DNA of 64,000 nt from Solilutibacter silvestris (GCF_002895945.1 NZ_NPZB01000002.1:1116001-1180000); one strand, 5' to 3'. Positions 45,890 to 57,075 are shown, counted from the first letter of the stretch. The notes: generated by a model not told the origin, from the sequence alone. Numbers and translations are program-made.

Positions 45890-47469
45890 GGCAGCGCTTC
45901 TTCCAATCGATAACGCGTAGTCGCGCTGACTTCGCCGCGCCAGCGATCCTGCGCCCGCACGTCGATGCGATGTTCGCCGATGGCAAGGTCTGTCGGCAAC
46001 GCGCCGCGCCACAGATGCGGTGATGGCGTCGCTTCCGGTGAACGGTCGTAACCGCGCAACCGTGGCGCTTCGTCATCGCGCATGTTCTCGGCAACCAGGG
46101 CCGGATCGGACTGCGACACGTGCTGCATCGGCTTCCAGACGCCATCATCGACACGATATTCGATCTTCGTATCCGCCATCCCCATCCACATGTTGGCGTA
46201 AACACCCCACGCCGGGTACGCGCCCTTGCGCAGCACTTTCGGCGCGTGCAGGCCGATCTGGGTATCGGCGGGATCGCGCGCCGGGTGATACGCCAATGCG
46301 TAGTTTCCGTCGGCTGCGATGTGCAGCGTGGCGTAGCCGTTCGGCGTGCCATCGGCCATCGTCGCTGCGGGAATGCCATCGGCATCCTTCACCCCTGACC
46401 AGAATGCACCGCAGGCCGCACCGACGTTGTATTCATGCAAGGGCTGCGCACCGTGCCAACCGGTGGCCGCATCATGAAAATAATGTTGCTGGGAATGCGA
46501 ATGTGCACTCAGCACCAGCACGTGCGGAAAGTCCTTGATCAACGCGAACAGGCGCTCACGGTCGACGTCGCGGAAAGTGTCCTTGCCGGCGGGCTCGAAC
46601 AGCGGAATGTGCATCGACAGCACCAGCAGGCGACTGCGATCCAACATCGGCAGCAGCGATTGCAGGAAGGCGAACTGGTCGTCGCGGAATCCGCCGATGT
46701 AACCGGGCGCCATGCCGGGCGTTTTCACCACGTCATCGAGCACGATGAAGTTTGCCTGCTGCTCCTGCCAAGCGTAGGTGTCGGGGCCGAAGACATTGCG
46801 GAACGAATCGAGCGCATGGACGTCACTATCGGCATCGGCGTCCATGTCGTGATTGCCGGGCACATGGAGCCACGGCAGGTGCAGGCGCGTGGTGACGGCG
46901 TTGACCGCCGGATACAACGAGAGATCGTCGCTGACGATATCACCCAGCGAAATGCCGAGACGCGCATTGTTGTGGCCGACCAGCGGCGCGACGATATCGC
47001 GATCGTAGTAGCCGACATCCTGCGGCGACTTCGGTTGCGGATCGCCAAACAGCAGCAGGTCGAGCGCGCCCGGCACCTTGCCCAGCGGCCGCAATGCCAC
47101 ATCGAACTGCAATGACGACGATGGCGCGAGGCCGCCGTATTTCAGCTTCGGCGATCCATTCGGCGCGTAGTGCCGCCAGAAGCGCGGCAGGCCGTTGGCG
47201 CCATTCGCGAACGCCATGGTCGCCGGCTTGATCACGAAGACGGTATCGCCATCCTGCACATCGATGCGGTAGCGGCCCTGCGCATCGCTGCGGACGATCT
47301 GCCGGCCGTTGGAGATGGCGACGTCGGCGACGCCTTGCGCCTTGGCCGGACAGGATGTGGCGTTGCCCGGATCGAGGCAGACGCGCCCGGCCATCGTTGC
47401 GGCGGATGCAATCGTGGAAACAAGGCCGGTGACGGCCAGCAGACAGAACGGTAGGAATGGCGTGCGCAT
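45886..47469 (-). CDS. Secreted calcineurin-like metallophosphoesterase
   Basis: The 527-residue precursor has a signal peptide (MRTPFLPFCLLAVTGLVSTIASA). A carboxypeptidase-regulatory-like beta domain (about 30-110) follows, then a metallophosphoesterase core with FGDPQPKS, SLGDIVSD, PGNHDMDADAD, SMHIPLF and SAHSHSQQH. These are the dinuclear-metal ligands of the calcineurin fold. A C-terminal beta domain completes the MetallophosN-Metallophos-MetallophosC layout. It likely hydrolyses an exported phosphate ester. An in-frame ATG at 47499 is possible; 47469 begins directly with the signal peptide. Confidence 0.87.
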   Translation of the reverse strand: MRTPFLPFCLLAVTGLVSTIASAATMAGRVCLDPGNATSCPAKAQGVADVAISNGRQIVRSDAQGRYRIDVQDGDTVFVIKPATMAFANGANGLPRFWRHYAPNGSPKLKYGGLAPSSSLQFDVALRPLGKVPGALDLLLFGDPQPKSPQDVGYYDRDIVAPLVGHNNARLGISLGDIVSDDLSLYPAVNAVTTRLHLPWLHVPGNHDMDADADSDVHALDSFRNVFGPDTYAWQEQQANFIVLDDVVKTPGMAPGYIGGFRDDQFAFLQSLLPMLDRSRLLVLSMHIPLFEPAGKDTFRDVDRERLFALIKDFPHVLVLSAHSHSQQHYFHDAATGWHGAQPLHEYNVGAACGAFWSGVKDADGIPAATMADGTPNGYATLHIAADGNYALAYHPARDPADTQIGLHAPKVLRKGAYPAWGVYANMWMGMADTKIEYRVDDGVWKPMQHVSQSDPALVAENMRDDEAPRLRGYDRSPEATPSPHLWRGALPTDLAIGEHRIDVRAQDRWRGEVSATTRYRLEEALP

Positions 47470-47511
47470 CCGGCGATTATCCGCCAGTCGCATGACCATT
47501 CAACCGCCACG

Positions 47512-48111
47512 TCAGCGTGCGCGCGTCTCCAGTACCGCAAGGGCATCGGCCAACCCGAGACCGCGTGCGCGCAGCAGCACCAACAAGTGGTAGAACAGAT
47601 CGGCGCTTTCGCCGAGCAACTCGTCGTCACCCTGCGCCACCCCGGCCAACGCGGTTTCGACGCCCTCCTCGCCCACCTTCTGCGCGATCCGGCGCGTACC
47701 ACCCTCGAACAGCCGCGTGGTGTAACTACCTTCCGGCCGTTCGGCTTCACGCGTGGCGATCAGGCGATCCAGTTCCGCCAATGCATCGCCGCGCGCTTCG
47801 GGAAAGCAACTGGTGCGGCCGAGATGGCAAGTCGGCCCATGCGGACGCGCCATGACCAGGATCGAATCGGAATCACAGTCCGTCTGCACCGACACCAGAT
47901 CGAGGAAATGGCCGGACGTCTCGCCCTTCGTCCACAGCTTGTTGCGACTGCGGCTGAAGAAAGTGACGTGTCCGGATGCCAGCGTCTGCGCCAGAGATTC
48001 ACGGCTCACGTAGCCGAGCATCAACACCCGCAAGGTTTCGGCGTCCTGCACGATTGCCGGCAACAGTCCATCCGGCGATTTCGCCCAATCCAGGGATTCG
48101 ATATCGATCAT
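47512..48111 (-). CDS. hisI: Bifunctional phosphoribosyl-AMP cyclohydrolase/phosphoribosyl-ATP pyrophosphatase
   Basis: The 199-residue fusion has a HisI half with the metal-binding [12 protein letters not shown] and [12 protein letters not shown], and a HisE half with the [17 protein letters not shown] helix and [11 protein letters not shown]. It catalyses steps 2 and 3 of histidine synthesis. The ATG overlaps the hisF stop and it is the last gene of the his operon. Confidence 0.95.
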   Translation of the reverse strand: MIDIESLDWAKSPDGLLPAIVQDAETLRVLMLGYVSRESLAQTLASGHVTFFSRSRNKLWTKGETSGHFLDLVSVQTDCDSDSILVMARPHGPTCHLGRTSCFPEARGDALAELDRLIATREAERPEGSYTTRLFEGGTRRIAQKVGEEGVETALAGVAQGDDELLGESADLFYHLLVLLRARGLGLADALAVLETRAR

Positions 48112-48881
48112 GTCAGCCTCATCGGAATGCCGCGCGACGCCAGCACGCGCTTGAGTTCGGGAATCGCCACCGCACCGGAATGGAACACGCTGGCAGCGAG
48201 CGCGCCATCGACGTCGGCATCGCGGAATGCGGCTTCGAAATGGTCCGCCGCGCCAGCGCCGCCCGATGCGATCAGCGGCACGTCCGTCACCGCACGTACC
48301 TGCCGCAACTGTTCGATGTCATAGCCGCGACGAACACCATCGCTGTCCATGCAATTCAGCACGATCTCGCCGGCGCCGCGCTGTTGCGCTTCGGCGACCC
48401 AGTCCAGCGTGCGCTGCGCCAACGCGCGCGTTCTTTCCGGATCTCCGGTATGGCTGCGCACCCGCCATTCGCCATCGCCGTCACGTTGAGAATCGATCCC
48501 GACCACCACGCACTGCACGCCGAAGGCCGTGGCGATTTCACCGATCAGTTCCGGACGTTCCAGTGCCGGCGTGTTGATCGAGACCTTGTCGGCGCCGGCG
48601 TTGAGCACGGCTTGGGCATCGCCAACACTGCGGATGCCACCGGCGACGCAGAACGGGATATCGATAACGCGCGAGACCCGTCGCACCCAGTCGCGATCGA
48701 CGCTGCGGCCCTGCGGACTGGCGGTGATGTCGTAGAACACCAGCTCGTCGGCACCTTCGTCGCGGTAGCGTTGCGCCAGCTCGACGATATCGCCCATGTC
48801 GACGTGGTCGCGGAAGCGAACGCCCTTGACCACGCGGCCATCGCGCACGTCCAGGCAGGGGATGATGCGGCGGCTCAGCAT
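48108..48881 (-). CDS. hisF: Imidazole glycerol phosphate synthase subunit HisF
   Basis: The 257-residue half-barrel enzyme begins [21 protein letters not shown] with the catalytic Asp of CLDV. It contains [32 protein letters not shown] and [15 protein letters not shown], the two phosphate sites. It uses ammonia from HisH to form imidazole glycerol phosphate and AICAR. It overlaps hisA upstream by seven bases and hisI downstream by four. The frame extends upstream inside hisA as a shadow. Confidence 0.95.
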   Translation of the reverse strand: MLSRRIIPCLDVRDGRVVKGVRFRDHVDMGDIVELAQRYRDEGADELVFYDITASPQGRSVDRDWVRRVSRVIDIPFCVAGGIRSVGDAQAVLNAGADKVSINTPALERPELIGEIATAFGVQCVVVGIDSQRDGDGEWRVRSHTGDPERTRALAQRTLDWVAEAQQRGAGEIVLNCMDSDGVRRGYDIEQLRQVRAVTDVPLIASGGAGAADHFEAAFRDADVDGALAASVFHSGAVAIPELKRVLASRGIPMRLT

Positions 48882-49609
48882 CGCAGCGCATCCTCCAGCA
48901 ACAGCCGGCCATCCAGCAATGACTTTCCGAGCACCGCACCGGCGCAACCTGCCTCGCGTGCAGCAACGATGTCGGCGACATCGCGCACGCCACCACTGGC
49001 CTGCACTGCCAGCTGCGGCAGTCGACGGCAGAGTTCGCGGTAGAGATCGAGGCTGGGGCCCGCCATCATGCCGTCGCGACTGATGTCGGTGCACAGCAGG
49101 TGGCACAACCCCGCATCGGCATAGCGCGATGCCAGATCGAACAACGCATGTGGCGACTCTTCGGTCCAGCCATGCACCGGCAATCGCCATTCACCAGCAT
49201 CGTCCTGACGTGTGTCCAACGCGATGGTCAGGTGTTCGTCGCCGAACGTGCGCAACCATGCCGTGACCAGCTCCGGTTCGCGTACCGACAGCGACCCGAC
49301 CACCACGCGTTGCGCACCGGCTTCGAGGATCGCTTCGACATCCGCCACGCTGCGCACGCCACCTCCGGTCTGCACGCGCAAGCCGGTGCGATCGCTGATC
49401 GCGTGCAGCAACGGCGCCAAGGTGTAACCGCCCGAGCGCGCGGCATCGAGATCAACCAGATGCAACCATGTCGCACCGGCATCGGCATAACGCATGGCGA
49501 GTGCCAACGGATCGTCGTCGTAGCGGGTTTCCTGCGCGTAGTCGCCCTGGCGCAAACGCACCACGCGACCATCGCGCACGTCGATGGCGGGATAGACAGT
49601 GAAACTCAT
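48875..49609 (-). CDS. hisA: Phosphoribosylformimino-5-aminoimidazole carboxamide ribotide isomerase HisA
   Basis: The 244-residue TIM barrel starts [21 protein letters not shown] with the catalytic Asp. It has the family pairs [22 protein letters not shown], the second Asp in [15 protein letters not shown] and [13 protein letters not shown]. It performs the Amadori isomerisation of ProFAR. The ATG overlaps hisH as ATGA; the frame stays open upstream but that is hisH in another frame. Confidence 0.95.
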   Translation of the reverse strand: MSFTVYPAIDVRDGRVVRLRQGDYAQETRYDDDPLALAMRYADAGATWLHLVDLDAARSGGYTLAPLLHAISDRTGLRVQTGGGVRSVADVEAILEAGAQRVVVGSLSVREPELVTAWLRTFGDEHLTIALDTRQDDAGEWRLPVHGWTEESPHALFDLASRYADAGLCHLLCTDISRDGMMAGPSLDLYRELCRRLPQLAVQASGGVRDVADIVAAREAGCAGAVLGKSLLDGRLLLEDALRC

Positions 49610-50205
49610 GGCGTCCAGTCGAGAAAGTTGGAGAGCAGGCAGGCGCCGGTGACGCCGGAACGTTCCGGGTGGAATTGCGCACCGCACACGTTTCCATGTT
49701 GCACGATGGCAGCGAACGATTGGCCGTGCTCGCATCCGGCGATGCAGTCGGCGGTGACCGGTGCGGCATAACTGTGCACGAAGTACGCGGTGCTCGATCC
49801 ATCGATGCCTGCGACCAGCGACCCGCCCTGCACCAGTTCAAAGGTATTCCAGCCCATGTGCGGCACGCGCACGCCCGGCGCTTCCTTCAACTTGAAAACC
49901 CGGCCGGGAATCAGGCCAAGACATTCGACATCGCCTTCTTCCGACGATTCGAACAGCAGTTGCATGCCAAGGCAGACGCCGAGCAGCGGCACCGGTGATG
50001 CCCGCAGGACCTCGACGAAACCGCGTTCGCGCAACAGGCGCATGCCCGGTGCCGCAGCACCCACGCCGGGAAGCATCACCCGTTCGGCATCGCGCAAGCC
50101 ATCGCCATCGCGTATCACCGTGACTTGCGCGCCCAATCGCTCCAGCGCATCGCGCACCGACCCGAGGTTGGCACCGCCAGCATCGATGAGCGCGACCCGC
50201 GTCAC
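49606..50205 (-). CDS. hisH: Imidazole glycerol phosphate synthase glutaminase subunit HisH
   Basis: The 199-residue class I glutamine amidotransferase has the catalytic Cys in [19 protein letters not shown] and the His/Glu pair in [11 protein letters not shown]. It supplies ammonia to HisF. Its start overlaps hisB and its stop overlaps hisA. Confidence 0.95.
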   Translation of the reverse strand: MTRVALIDAGGANLGSVRDALERLGAQVTVIRDGDGLRDAERVMLPGVGAAAPGMRLLRERGFVEVLRASPVPLLGVCLGMQLLFESSEEGDVECLGLIPGRVFKLKEAPGVRVPHMGWNTFELVQGGSLVAGIDGSSTAYFVHSYAAPVTADCIAGCEHGQSFAAIVQHGNVCGAQFHPERSGVTGACLLSNFLDWTP

Positions 50206-51278
50206 AGCTGGCCTTTGGTACTCGGCAGATCAACGCCATCGCGGCGGATGGCCTGGCGCAACGCGCGGCCGACTGCCTTGAAGCAAGCCTCGATCATGTG
50301 GTGATCGTTGTCGCCCTCCACCGTCAAGTGGAGGTTGATGCCGGCGGCATCGCACAGCGAACGGAAGAAATGCGGCACCAGTTCGGTCGCGAGGCCGCCC
50401 ACCTGTTCGCGTTCGAATTCGCCATCGAAGACGAAATACGCACGCCCCGAGAGATCCAGCGCAGCGGTCGCCAGCGCTTCGTCCATCGGCAGGGTGAAGC
50501 CATAGCGGCCGATCCCGCGCTTGTCGCCGAGCGCCTGCTTCAACGCCTGGCCGATCGCCAACCCGCAATCCTCGACAGTGTGGTGTTCATCGATATGGAG
50601 GTCGCCATCGCACTCGACCATCAGTGCAAAACCACCGTGCTTGCCGAGTTGTTCCAGCATGTGATCGAAGAAACCGATTCCGGTCTCGATCTTCTGTGGC
50701 CCGGTGTTGTCGAGGTCGACACTGGCGACGATCTTCGTTTCGTTGGTTGAACGCTCGACCGTCGCCGCACGCGTGCCGCCCAGCACCGCGGCGGGAATCT
50801 GCGACCAGTGCAGGCCTTCGCCGAACTGCGGTGATTTCAGCTTGAAACCGCGGATACCCATGTTCTGAGCGAACTGGATGTCGGTATCGCGGTCGCCGAT
50901 CATCGCGCTACGCTGTGGATCGAAACTGCGTTCACGCAGGTAGTGCATCACCAGGCCGACCGCCGGTTTGCGCGTCGGCAGCGGGTCGTGGGCGAAACTG
51001 GGGTCGATCAGCACTTCGCGGAAACGGATGCCCTGGCTTTCGAACACTTGCATCATCAGCGCGTGCGGCGCGTCGAAATCGGCCTGTGGGAACGATGGCG
51101 TGCCGAGACCGTTCTGGTTGGTCACCATCACGAATTCATAGCCGGCATCGCGCAGTTGGAGCATCGCGGGAATCACGCCATCGACGAAGCGCAGCTTCTC
51201 GTAGCGATCGATCTGGAAATCGGACGGTTCTTCGATCAAGGTGCCGTCGCGATCGACGAAGAGGATGGGCTGGCTCAT
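50202..51278 (-). CDS. hisB: Bifunctional histidinol-phosphatase/imidazoleglycerol-phosphate dehydratase
   Basis: The 358-residue fusion has a HAD phosphatase half ([46 protein letters not shown]). The dehydratase half has the paired metal motifs [18 protein letters not shown] and [19 protein letters not shown]. In the phosphatase half the loop that carries zinc-binding Cys in E. coli HisB reads [16 protein letters not shown], without Cys, so that zinc site is absent. It catalyses steps 6 and 8 of histidine synthesis. It overlaps hisC and hisH by four bases each. Confidence 0.95.
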   Translation of the reverse strand: MSQPILFVDRDGTLIEEPSDFQIDRYEKLRFVDGVIPAMLQLRDAGYEFVMVTNQNGLGTPSFPQADFDAPHALMMQVFESQGIRFREVLIDPSFAHDPLPTRKPAVGLVMHYLRERSFDPQRSAMIGDRDTDIQFAQNMGIRGFKLKSPQFGEGLHWSQIPAAVLGGTRAATVERSTNETKIVASVDLDNTGPQKIETGIGFFDHMLEQLGKHGGFALMVECDGDLHIDEHHTVEDCGLAIGQALKQALGDKRGIGRYGFTLPMDEALATAALDLSGRAYFVFDGEFEREQVGGLATELVPHFFRSLCDAAGINLHLTVEGDNDHHMIEACFKAVGRALRQAIRRDGVDLPSTKGQL

Positions 51279-52360
51279 GCGGCAAGTTCCTTGGCGGGCC
51301 GCAGCGCGGCCAGCATGCGTTGATTGTCTTCGGGGCGACCGATGGTGATGCGCAAAGCGTCGTCCAGTTGCGGCATCGCGCGCATGTCGCGCACCACCAC
51401 GCCGGACGACAGCAATGCGCGATACGCGCCTTCGGCATCGGTAAAGCGTACCAGCAGGAAGTTGCCGGCGGAGGGGTAGACGCGCCGCACCCCGGGAATT
51501 TTCGCCAAGGTCGCCTGCACCGATGCGCGTTCGCGCAGCGCTTCGTCCACTTGCGCGCAGGTTGCCGCCAGCGATTCGGGTTCCAGCGCCTGCAGAGCGA
51601 GCACGGTCGCGGGTTCGGGCATCGGATACGGTGCCTGGCAGCGACGGATCATCGCGATCAATTCCGGCTGGGCGATCGCAACACCAATGCGCGCCGCCGC
51701 CAAGGCGTGCGCCTTCGACAGCGTGCGCAGGACGACCAGATTGTCGTGGGCCGCGATCAATGGAGCCAGCGACGACGACGCTGCGTACTCGACGTAGGCC
51801 TCGTCGACCACCACGATGGCGCGGCCTTCAAGGCGCTGGAGCAGGCGCACGATCGCCGCTTCATCCACCAGTTCTCCCGACGGATTGCCCGGCGAGCAGA
51901 CAAAGACCAGCGATGCACCACTCTCCAAAGCCGCGTTGGCCATGGCATCGAGATCGCTGCGGAAACCGTTGGCCTCATCGACCAGTGGCACTTCGATCAC
52001 CCGTGCGCCGTGCAACCGTGCACACACCGCATACATGCCGAACACCGGCGGCGCGGTGACGATCGTGCCCTGCCCCGGCGCGCAGAACGCCCGCACCAGC
52101 ACATCGATGGCTTCGTCGCTGCCACGCCCCACCAGCAGACTCTCAGCCGGTATCCCGTACAGATCGGCCAGGCGTTCGCACAACGCCTGCGGCTGCGGTG
52201 CCGGATAGCGACGACAACGGCCATCGACATCGCCGCGGTTCGCCCGCCCGGATTCGTTGGCATTGAGCCAGACATCGCCATCGCTGCGATCGGTGCGCGC
52301 CGATTTGTAGCCTGCGAAATCGCGCAGATCTGCGCGCAACAGGTTGGATGCCGTGCTCAT
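51275..52360 (-). CDS. hisC: Histidinol-phosphate aminotransferase
   Basis: The 361-residue PLP enzyme shows LNANESG at the start, the Asn/Pro motif [11 protein letters not shown], the Asp/Tyr pair [11 protein letters not shown] and the PLP-binding Lys in [16 protein letters not shown]. It transaminates imidazole-acetol phosphate using glutamate. ATG 52360 overlaps the hisD stop; the frame runs on upstream within hisD. Its stop overlaps hisB. Confidence 0.94.
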   Translation of the reverse strand: MSTASNLLRADLRDFAGYKSARTDRSDGDVWLNANESGRANRGDVDGRCRRYPAPQPQALCERLADLYGIPAESLLVGRGSDEAIDVLVRAFCAPGQGTIVTAPPVFGMYAVCARLHGARVIEVPLVDEANGFRSDLDAMANAALESGASLVFVCSPGNPSGELVDEAAIVRLLQRLEGRAIVVVDEAYVEYAASSSLAPLIAAHDNLVVLRTLSKAHALAAARIGVAIAQPELIAMIRRCQAPYPMPEPATVLALQALEPESLAATCAQVDEALRERASVQATLAKIPGVRRVYPSAGNFLLVRFTDAEGAYRALLSSGVVVRDMRAMPQLDDALRITIGRPEDNQRMLAALRPAKELAA

Positions 52361-53655
52361 GCCGGCTCCGCCATGCGCACGGTGACTGCCAGCGCATGCG
52401 CCTGCAGGCCTTCGGCATTCGCCAAGGTCACTGCGCATGGACCGATCGTGCACAAGCCATCGCGCGTGGCGGTCTGCACGCTCAGCGACTTCATGAAACT
52501 GCCCACGCTCAATCCGCTCCACGCGCGGGCGGCACCGCCAGTCGGCAAGACGTGGTTGCTGCCGCTGCAGTAATCACCCAGCGATTCCGGCGTCCAGTCA
52601 CCCATGAACACCGTGCCCGCCGACGTCACCTGATCGAGCCAACGGCGGGGATCGCGCAGCGACAGGATCAGGTGCTCCGGCGCGTACTGGTTGCTGATGG
52701 CGATGGCCTGTGCCGGATCGCGCACCTGGATCAGGCGCGATGCACGCAATGCCTTGCGGGCGATGTCGGCGCGTGGCAAGGTCGGCAACGCTTCGTCGAT
52801 GGCGACCGCGACGGCATCGAGCAACTCCGTCGAATCGGACAACAACAACACCTGCGAATCCGGGCCGTGTTCAGCCTGCGACAGCAGATCAGCGGCGATG
52901 AAGCGCGGATTGGCGCCGGCATCGGCGATCACCAGCACTTCGGATGGCCCCGCAGGCATATCAATGGCTGGCCCATCACTGCGCTGCGAGGCCTGGCGCT
53001 TGGCTTCATCGACATAGGCATTTCCTGGCCCGAACAACTTGTCGCAACGCGGAACCGTCGCGGTGCCGAAGGTCATCGCCGCGATCGCCTGCGCGCCACC
53101 GAGCTTGAACACCCGCACGTTCGCCACGCGCTTGGCGGCGACCAGCACTGCCGGATCGGCGCTGCCATCCTTGCGCGGCGGCGTGCACAACACGATATCG
53201 GGGCAACCCGCCAGCATCGCCGGAATGGTCAACATCAATGCCGTGGATGGCAATGGCGCGCTGCCCGCCGGCACGTACAGCCCGACCGGATTGATCGGTC
53301 GCGACACCCGTTCGCAGACCACGCCGTCCGCGGTTTCCACGCGATACGGCTGCGGCATGCCGGCACGGTGGAAGGTCTCGATGCGTCCGGCCGCCTCTTC
53401 GATCGCCGCACGCAATTCCGCCGGCACCTGCGTTTCCGCAGCCGCGAATTCCGCCGCATCGACTTCGAATTTTTCCAGTTCGACGCCGTCGTAATGCGCG
53501 GTCAACACGCGCAATGCGTCATCGCCACGCGCAGCGATATCCCCGAGGATGCTCTGCACGTCACCTCGCACCAGCGCCGAAGACGCACGCGTCGGTCGCT
53601 GCAACGTTTGTTCGCGCTCGGCTGCATCCAACGTATTCCAGTCGATCCTGTTCAT
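52357..53655 (-). CDS. hisD: Histidinol dehydrogenase
   Basis: The 432-residue enzyme has the zinc- and catalysis-related motifs of His[59 protein letters not shown], and YAPEHLIL with the catalytic Glu/His pair. The C-terminal [24 protein letters not shown] follows. It oxidises histidinol twice to histidine. ATG 53655 overlaps hisG; its stop overlaps hisC. Confidence 0.95.
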   Translation of the reverse strand: MNRIDWNTLDAAEREQTLQRPTRASSALVRGDVQSILGDIAARGDDALRVLTAHYDGVELEKFEVDAAEFAAAETQVPAELRAAIEEAAGRIETFHRAGMPQPYRVETADGVVCERVSRPINPVGLYVPAGSAPLPSTALMLTIPAMLAGCPDIVLCTPPRKDGSADPAVLVAAKRVANVRVFKLGGAQAIAAMTFGTATVPRCDKLFGPGNAYVDEAKRQASQRSDGPAIDMPAGPSEVLVIADAGANPRFIAADLLSQAEHGPDSQVLLLSDSTELLDAVAVAIDEALPTLPRADIARKALRASRLIQVRDPAQAIAISNQYAPEHLILSLRDPRRWLDQVTSAGTVFMGDWTPESLGDYCSGSNHVLPTGGAARAWSGLSVGSFMKSLSVQTATRDGLCTIGPCAVTLANAEGLQAHALAVTVRMAEPA

Positions 53656-54569
53656 GCCAGCATCCGCTCCACGGGCAACACCATCAATCCGCGCGCACCG
53701 GCACGCTTGAGTTCTTCCAATCGCTGCCACGTCACCACGCCATGGCACAACGCCTGCATGGCGAACATGCCGTCTTCGCCGATGGGATACATCGTCGGCG
53801 GTTCGGCATCGGGCAACAGCGGCAGCACGTCGGCAAGCGCCGCGCGCGAGGCCTGGAACATCAGCAACTTGCTGTCGCGGATCTTCATCACGCCATCGAG
53901 ACGGCGCAACAGCATCTCGGCGATGCCGGCCAAGGCCGGATCGAAATCGCGCACCGGTCCCGCCAGCACCGCTTCCGATTGCAGGATGTCCTCGACTGGC
54001 TTGAGCTGGTTGGCGGCCAGTGTTGCGCCGCTGGATACGAGGTCGCAGATCGCATCGGCCTGGCCGAGGCGCGGCGCGATTTCCACCGATCCCGACAACT
54101 CGACGATGTCAGCCTGCACGTTGTTGGCGTCCAGCCAATCGCGCAGCAGCGCCGGATACGAAGTGGCAAGACGTTTGCCGGAGAGCATCGCCGGGCCGGT
54201 CCACGTCCAATCGTTCGGCACCGCGATCGACAACTTGCAGCCGCCGAATCCGAGTGCACGCAACTCGCTGACACTGGCATCGCGATTCGCCGCACGCAGA
54301 TCGCTCATCTGCTCGCCGAGCACGTTGCGACCGACCACGCCGAGATCGCACAGGCCGCTGGCGATCAGGCCGGGAATGTCGTCGTCGCGCACCAACAGCA
54401 AATCGACCGGCGCACTTTCGCCGTAACAGAACAGCTTGTCGGGACTCTCGCGCCAGGACAGGCCGCACGAGGCGAGCAATGCCCGCGCCGGCTCGCTGAG
54501 GCGGCCATTCTTCTGGATGGCGACACGCAGGCGATCGCGCACCGGTGTCATCTGGATCGGCGGGCTCAT
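53652..54569 (-). CDS. hisG: ATP phosphoribosyltransferase (long form)
   Basis: The 305-residue protein begins with [15 protein letters not shown] and contains [12 protein letters not shown], the PRPP-binding stretch [29 protein letters not shown] and a C-terminal ACT-like regulatory domain (residues about 225-305). Length and the regulatory domain make it the long form, which works without HisZ and is inhibited by histidine. Its ATG overlaps the hisR stop as ATGA, so regulator and enzyme are translationally linked. Confidence 0.95.
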   Translation of the reverse strand: MSPPIQMTPVRDRLRVAIQKNGRLSEPARALLASCGLSWRESPDKLFCYGESAPVDLLLVRDDDIPGLIASGLCDLGVVGRNVLGEQMSDLRAANRDASVSELRALGFGGCKLSIAVPNDWTWTGPAMLSGKRLATSYPALLRDWLDANNVQADIVELSGSVEIAPRLGQADAICDLVSSGATLAANQLKPVEDILQSEAVLAGPVRDFDPALAGIAEMLLRRLDGVMKIRDSKLLMFQASRAALADVLPLLPDAEPPTMYPIGEDGMFAMQALCHGVVTWQRLEELKRAGARGLMVLPVERMLA

Positions 54570-54898
54570 GACTTTCCTTCAGTACTTGCAGGCAAACGGA
54601 GACGACTCGCGGCATTGGCGTAACCGCCGGCCCCGCGTTCGAGCGTGCGCGCGACCCGCCCGATGGTGGTGACGCTGACCGCGGTGCGCTCATGGACTTC
54701 GCGGTAGGGCTCGCCCAGCAACAGATGCGGCACCACCCTCCAGCGATCGGCCATCGCCTCCAACTCGGCTGGCGTGCACAGGTCGACGAGGAAGGCCCGG
54801 ATCTCCGCCGCCGAGGTACAGGCGTTCATGGCCTCGGCCAAGGCGGAGATCGCGGTTTCCGCGTCGTAGGGAAGAACAGTGACTTCGCGCTGTTTCAT
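54566..54898 (-). CDS. hisR: TrpR/YerC-family regulator, probable histidine operon repressor HisR
   Basis: The 110-residue protein is a TrpR-like (YerC/YecD) DNA-binding helical protein: [38 protein letters not shown], then the [33 protein letters not shown]. Its position as first gene of the his operon, overlapping hisG, and the palindrome at its own start argue that it represses his transcription, probably with histidine as co-repressor. That role is proposed for YerC-type HisR proteins and is inference here. ATG 54898 is chosen; GTG 54901 is in frame three bases earlier. Confidence 0.85.
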   Translation of the reverse strand: MKQREVTVLPYDAETAISALAEAMNACTSAAEIRAFLVDLCTPAELEAMADRWRVVPHLLLGEPYREVHERTAVSVTTIGRVARTLERGAGGYANAASRLRLPASTEGKS

Positions 54899-54902
54899 CA
54901 CA

Positions 54903-54930
54903 TTAATGTATTAGCGTGTTATTACATTAA
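54903..54930 (-). promoter_or_regulatory. Palindromic operator candidate at the head of the his operon
   Basis: TTAATGTATTA and TATTACATTAA form 11-bp arms with one mismatch around a 6-bp spacer. The site is AT-rich inside a GC-rich context and ends four bases before the hisR start, leaving no room for a Shine-Dalgarno sequence. It is the natural candidate for HisR autoregulation. Confidence 0.75.
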
Positions 54931-55194
54931 AGCGTGAATGCGCCCGCCCGTCAAGCCTCGGACTCACTCCGTTTCAGGGGATGCACTTTCTCGTTCAGGA
55001 ATGCCCACCCGCGACTCAACGGGCCAACTGGGCCATCTTTCGCAAGTACGCCCACCCAGCGATTTCACCCAAGCGGTCCCAGCCAGACCGACACCCGACA
55101 GACGCCCGGTTGGAATCCATGTCCCAGACCACTACGGTCCGGGGACAGCAACAGGCGCCGCCCTCCACGCCCGCGAAGCGACTCGAATCGTTGA
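54931..55194. other. Intergenic stretch between his operator and hutH end, no gene seen
   Basis: This 264-bp GC-rich interval separates the start of the his operon from the end of hutH. The small frames in it have no start-site support. It should contain the his promoter near the operator. I see no His-rich leader peptide and no clear attenuator. Confidence 0.5.
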
Positions 55195-57075
55195 TCAGCC
55201 GCGCAGTCCGGCCCCAACCCGACGCCCGGCCACCAACTCCACCGCCCGCCGCACATCGCCGTCCAATGCGCGATCGCGCTCGAGGAAGGCGACTTCCCCG
55301 CGTACTGCGGCGTGGGCGCGCTTGACCGCATCGCCCGGATGGAAGGCATCAGCATCCGACAGTTCGACCCTCAGTGCATCGACTTCGTCGAGGAAGACCG
55401 CATGGGCCGGATCATCGGCCAACGGCGCACCCTGCACCTTGCGCGCGAATGTCGCGGCATCGGCACGATCAGCGAGATCGCGGGCAGCGTTGATCATGTC
55501 GCGACGCAGATCCAGCGCCTGCGCAGCCGTCATCAACTCCAAGCCAATCACCTTGCCGAGGTCGGCGCACATCGCCAGCACGTGGCGTGCCTCGTTGGCG
55601 CCCATCGACACATGATCCTCGGCGTTGGCACTGGTCGGGATCGAATACACCGAGGCCGGCATCGCGCGACTGGCGAGATCGTTGACGATCGCTGCAGCGG
55701 TGTACTGGATGATCATGAAGCCGGATTCGGTCGCGTCTTCGTTGCCGATCAGGAACGCCGGCAATCCATCATTCGTGGCGGGATCGACCAGCTTGTTGAT
55801 GCGACGCTCGCTGATCGATGCCAGCACCGGGATCGCCGCTTTCACCGCACTCATCGCCAATGCCAGGGGCATGCCGTGGAAATGCCCGGCGGAAATCACC
55901 TGCTCCTCGACATAGCGCGCATCGCGATCGGGAAACACCAGCGGATTGTCGGTGACGGAATTCAGTTCGATTTCCATCACCCGCGCCGCATGCGCAACGG
56001 CATCACGCACCGCGCCGTGCACCTGCGGAACGCAACGCAGGCTGTAACTGTCCTGCGGCTGGTGCTTCTTGCCGCCACGGAATGGCTTGAAACGCGAATA
56101 GAACTTCTCGCGACCATGACGCTGGCTGGTCGGCACCCAATCCCAACCGATGTCGAAACTCAACGCCTGCGATTGCGGCGTGTCCCAACTCTGCGGCAAC
56201 CAGCTGCGTGCGCGCGGCACAAGGTGGTAGGGAATGTCGGCGAGCGTCGATCCTTCCAGCAACTTGCGCAGATTGGCCGCGACCTGCACCTGTCCCGGAT
56301 GCGGACGCAGCGCATGCACTTCTTCCGCGAACGCACCGAGACGGCCCGCGAAGGCATCGATCGTCATCGCCGCGGCGAGATCGGCGGTATCCAGCAAATA
56401 TTCCAGTTCATCCAATGCCAACACGCCGGTCGCCAGCATCTGCGCGGTACCGTTGTTCAGCGCCAGCCCTTCCTTGTAGCTCAGCGTGACCGGCTTCAAG
56501 CCAGCGCGCTTCAGCGCCTCCGCACCCGACATGCGTTCGCCATCAAAGAACGCCTCGCCACCACCCAGCAACACGATGGCCAGATGCGACAACGGCGCGA
56601 GATCACCCGATGCACCGACCGATCCCAGCTGCGGCACCACCGGCACCACGCCGGCATTGAGCATCGCGGTCAGCGATTGCAGGGTCTGCACGCGGATGCC
56701 GGAGTGTCCACGCAACAGCGTGTTGATGCGGATGCCGAGCATCGCCCGCACCACGTCCGCTGCGAACGGTTCGCCGACGCACACGGCATGGGTGGTGATG
56801 AGGTTGTCCTGCAATTCGGCGTGCAGGGAACGCCCCGACGGCTTGGCACCCGGAAGTTCGTCACGCAGCGGATGCGCACCGAGCAACTTGTCGGCATTGC
56901 TACCGAAGCCGGTCGAGACGCCGTAGATCGGCTCCTCGCGCGCGACCTGTTCGGCGAGAAAGGCGGCCGCACGTTCGACCTTGACCAGCGCCTCCGCAGC
57001 GAGTTCAACCTGCGCGCCATGCGCGATATCGACCAGCTGCGCCCGCGTCAACGAATGACCATCGAGACGAATCAT
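55195..57075 (-). CDS. hutH: Histidine ammonia-lyase-family MIO enzyme with extra insertion
   Basis: The 626-residue protein is an MIO aromatic ammonia-lyase. It has [17 protein letters not shown], the self-cyclising Ala-Ser-Gly in [30 protein letters not shown] and [20 protein letters not shown]. The substrate-selecting position reads TTHAVCVG, with the His found in HutH and TAL. It is longer than the usual ~510 residues. About 60 extra residues (from [15 protein letters not shown] to [10 protein letters not shown]) precede QDSYSLRC, and the C-terminus is extended. It is coupled by ATGA overlap to hisS, and no hutU, hutI or hutG is nearby. Histidine is the likely substrate; tyrosine is an alternative. 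Confidence 0.85.
   Translation of the reverse strand: MIRLDGHSLTRAQLVDIAHGAQVELAAEALVKVERAAAFLAEQVAREEPIYGVSTGFGSNADKLLGAHPLRDELPGAKPSGRSLHAELQDNLITTHAVCVGEPFAADVVRAMLGIRINTLLRGHSGIRVQTLQSLTAMLNAGVVPVVPQLGSVGASGDLAPLSHLAIVLLGGGEAFFDGERMSGAEALKRAGLKPVTLSYKEGLALNNGTAQMLATGVLALDELEYLLDTADLAAAMTIDAFAGRLGAFAEEVHALRPHPGQVQVAANLRKLLEGSTLADIPYHLVPRARSWLPQSWDTPQSQALSFDIGWDWVPTSQRHGREKFYSRFKPFRGGKKHQPQDSYSLRCVPQVHGAVRDAVAHAARVMEIELNSVTDNPLVFPDRDARYVEEQVISAGHFHGMPLALAMSAVKAAIPVLASISERRINKLVDPATNDGLPAFLIGNEDATESGFMIIQYTAAAIVNDLASRAMPASVYSIPTSANAEDHVSMGANEARHVLAMCADLGKVIGLELMTAAQALDLRRDMINAARDLADRADAATFARKVQGAPLADDPAHAVFLDEVDALRVELSDADAFHPGDAVKRAHAAVRGEVAFLERDRALDGDVRRAVELVAGRRVGAGLRG

Noticed and set aside
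54931-55194. Histidine leader peptide with attenuator upstream of the his operon
   Set aside because: No run of His codons and no matching terminator/antiterminator stems are visible; a HisR operator explains regulation better.
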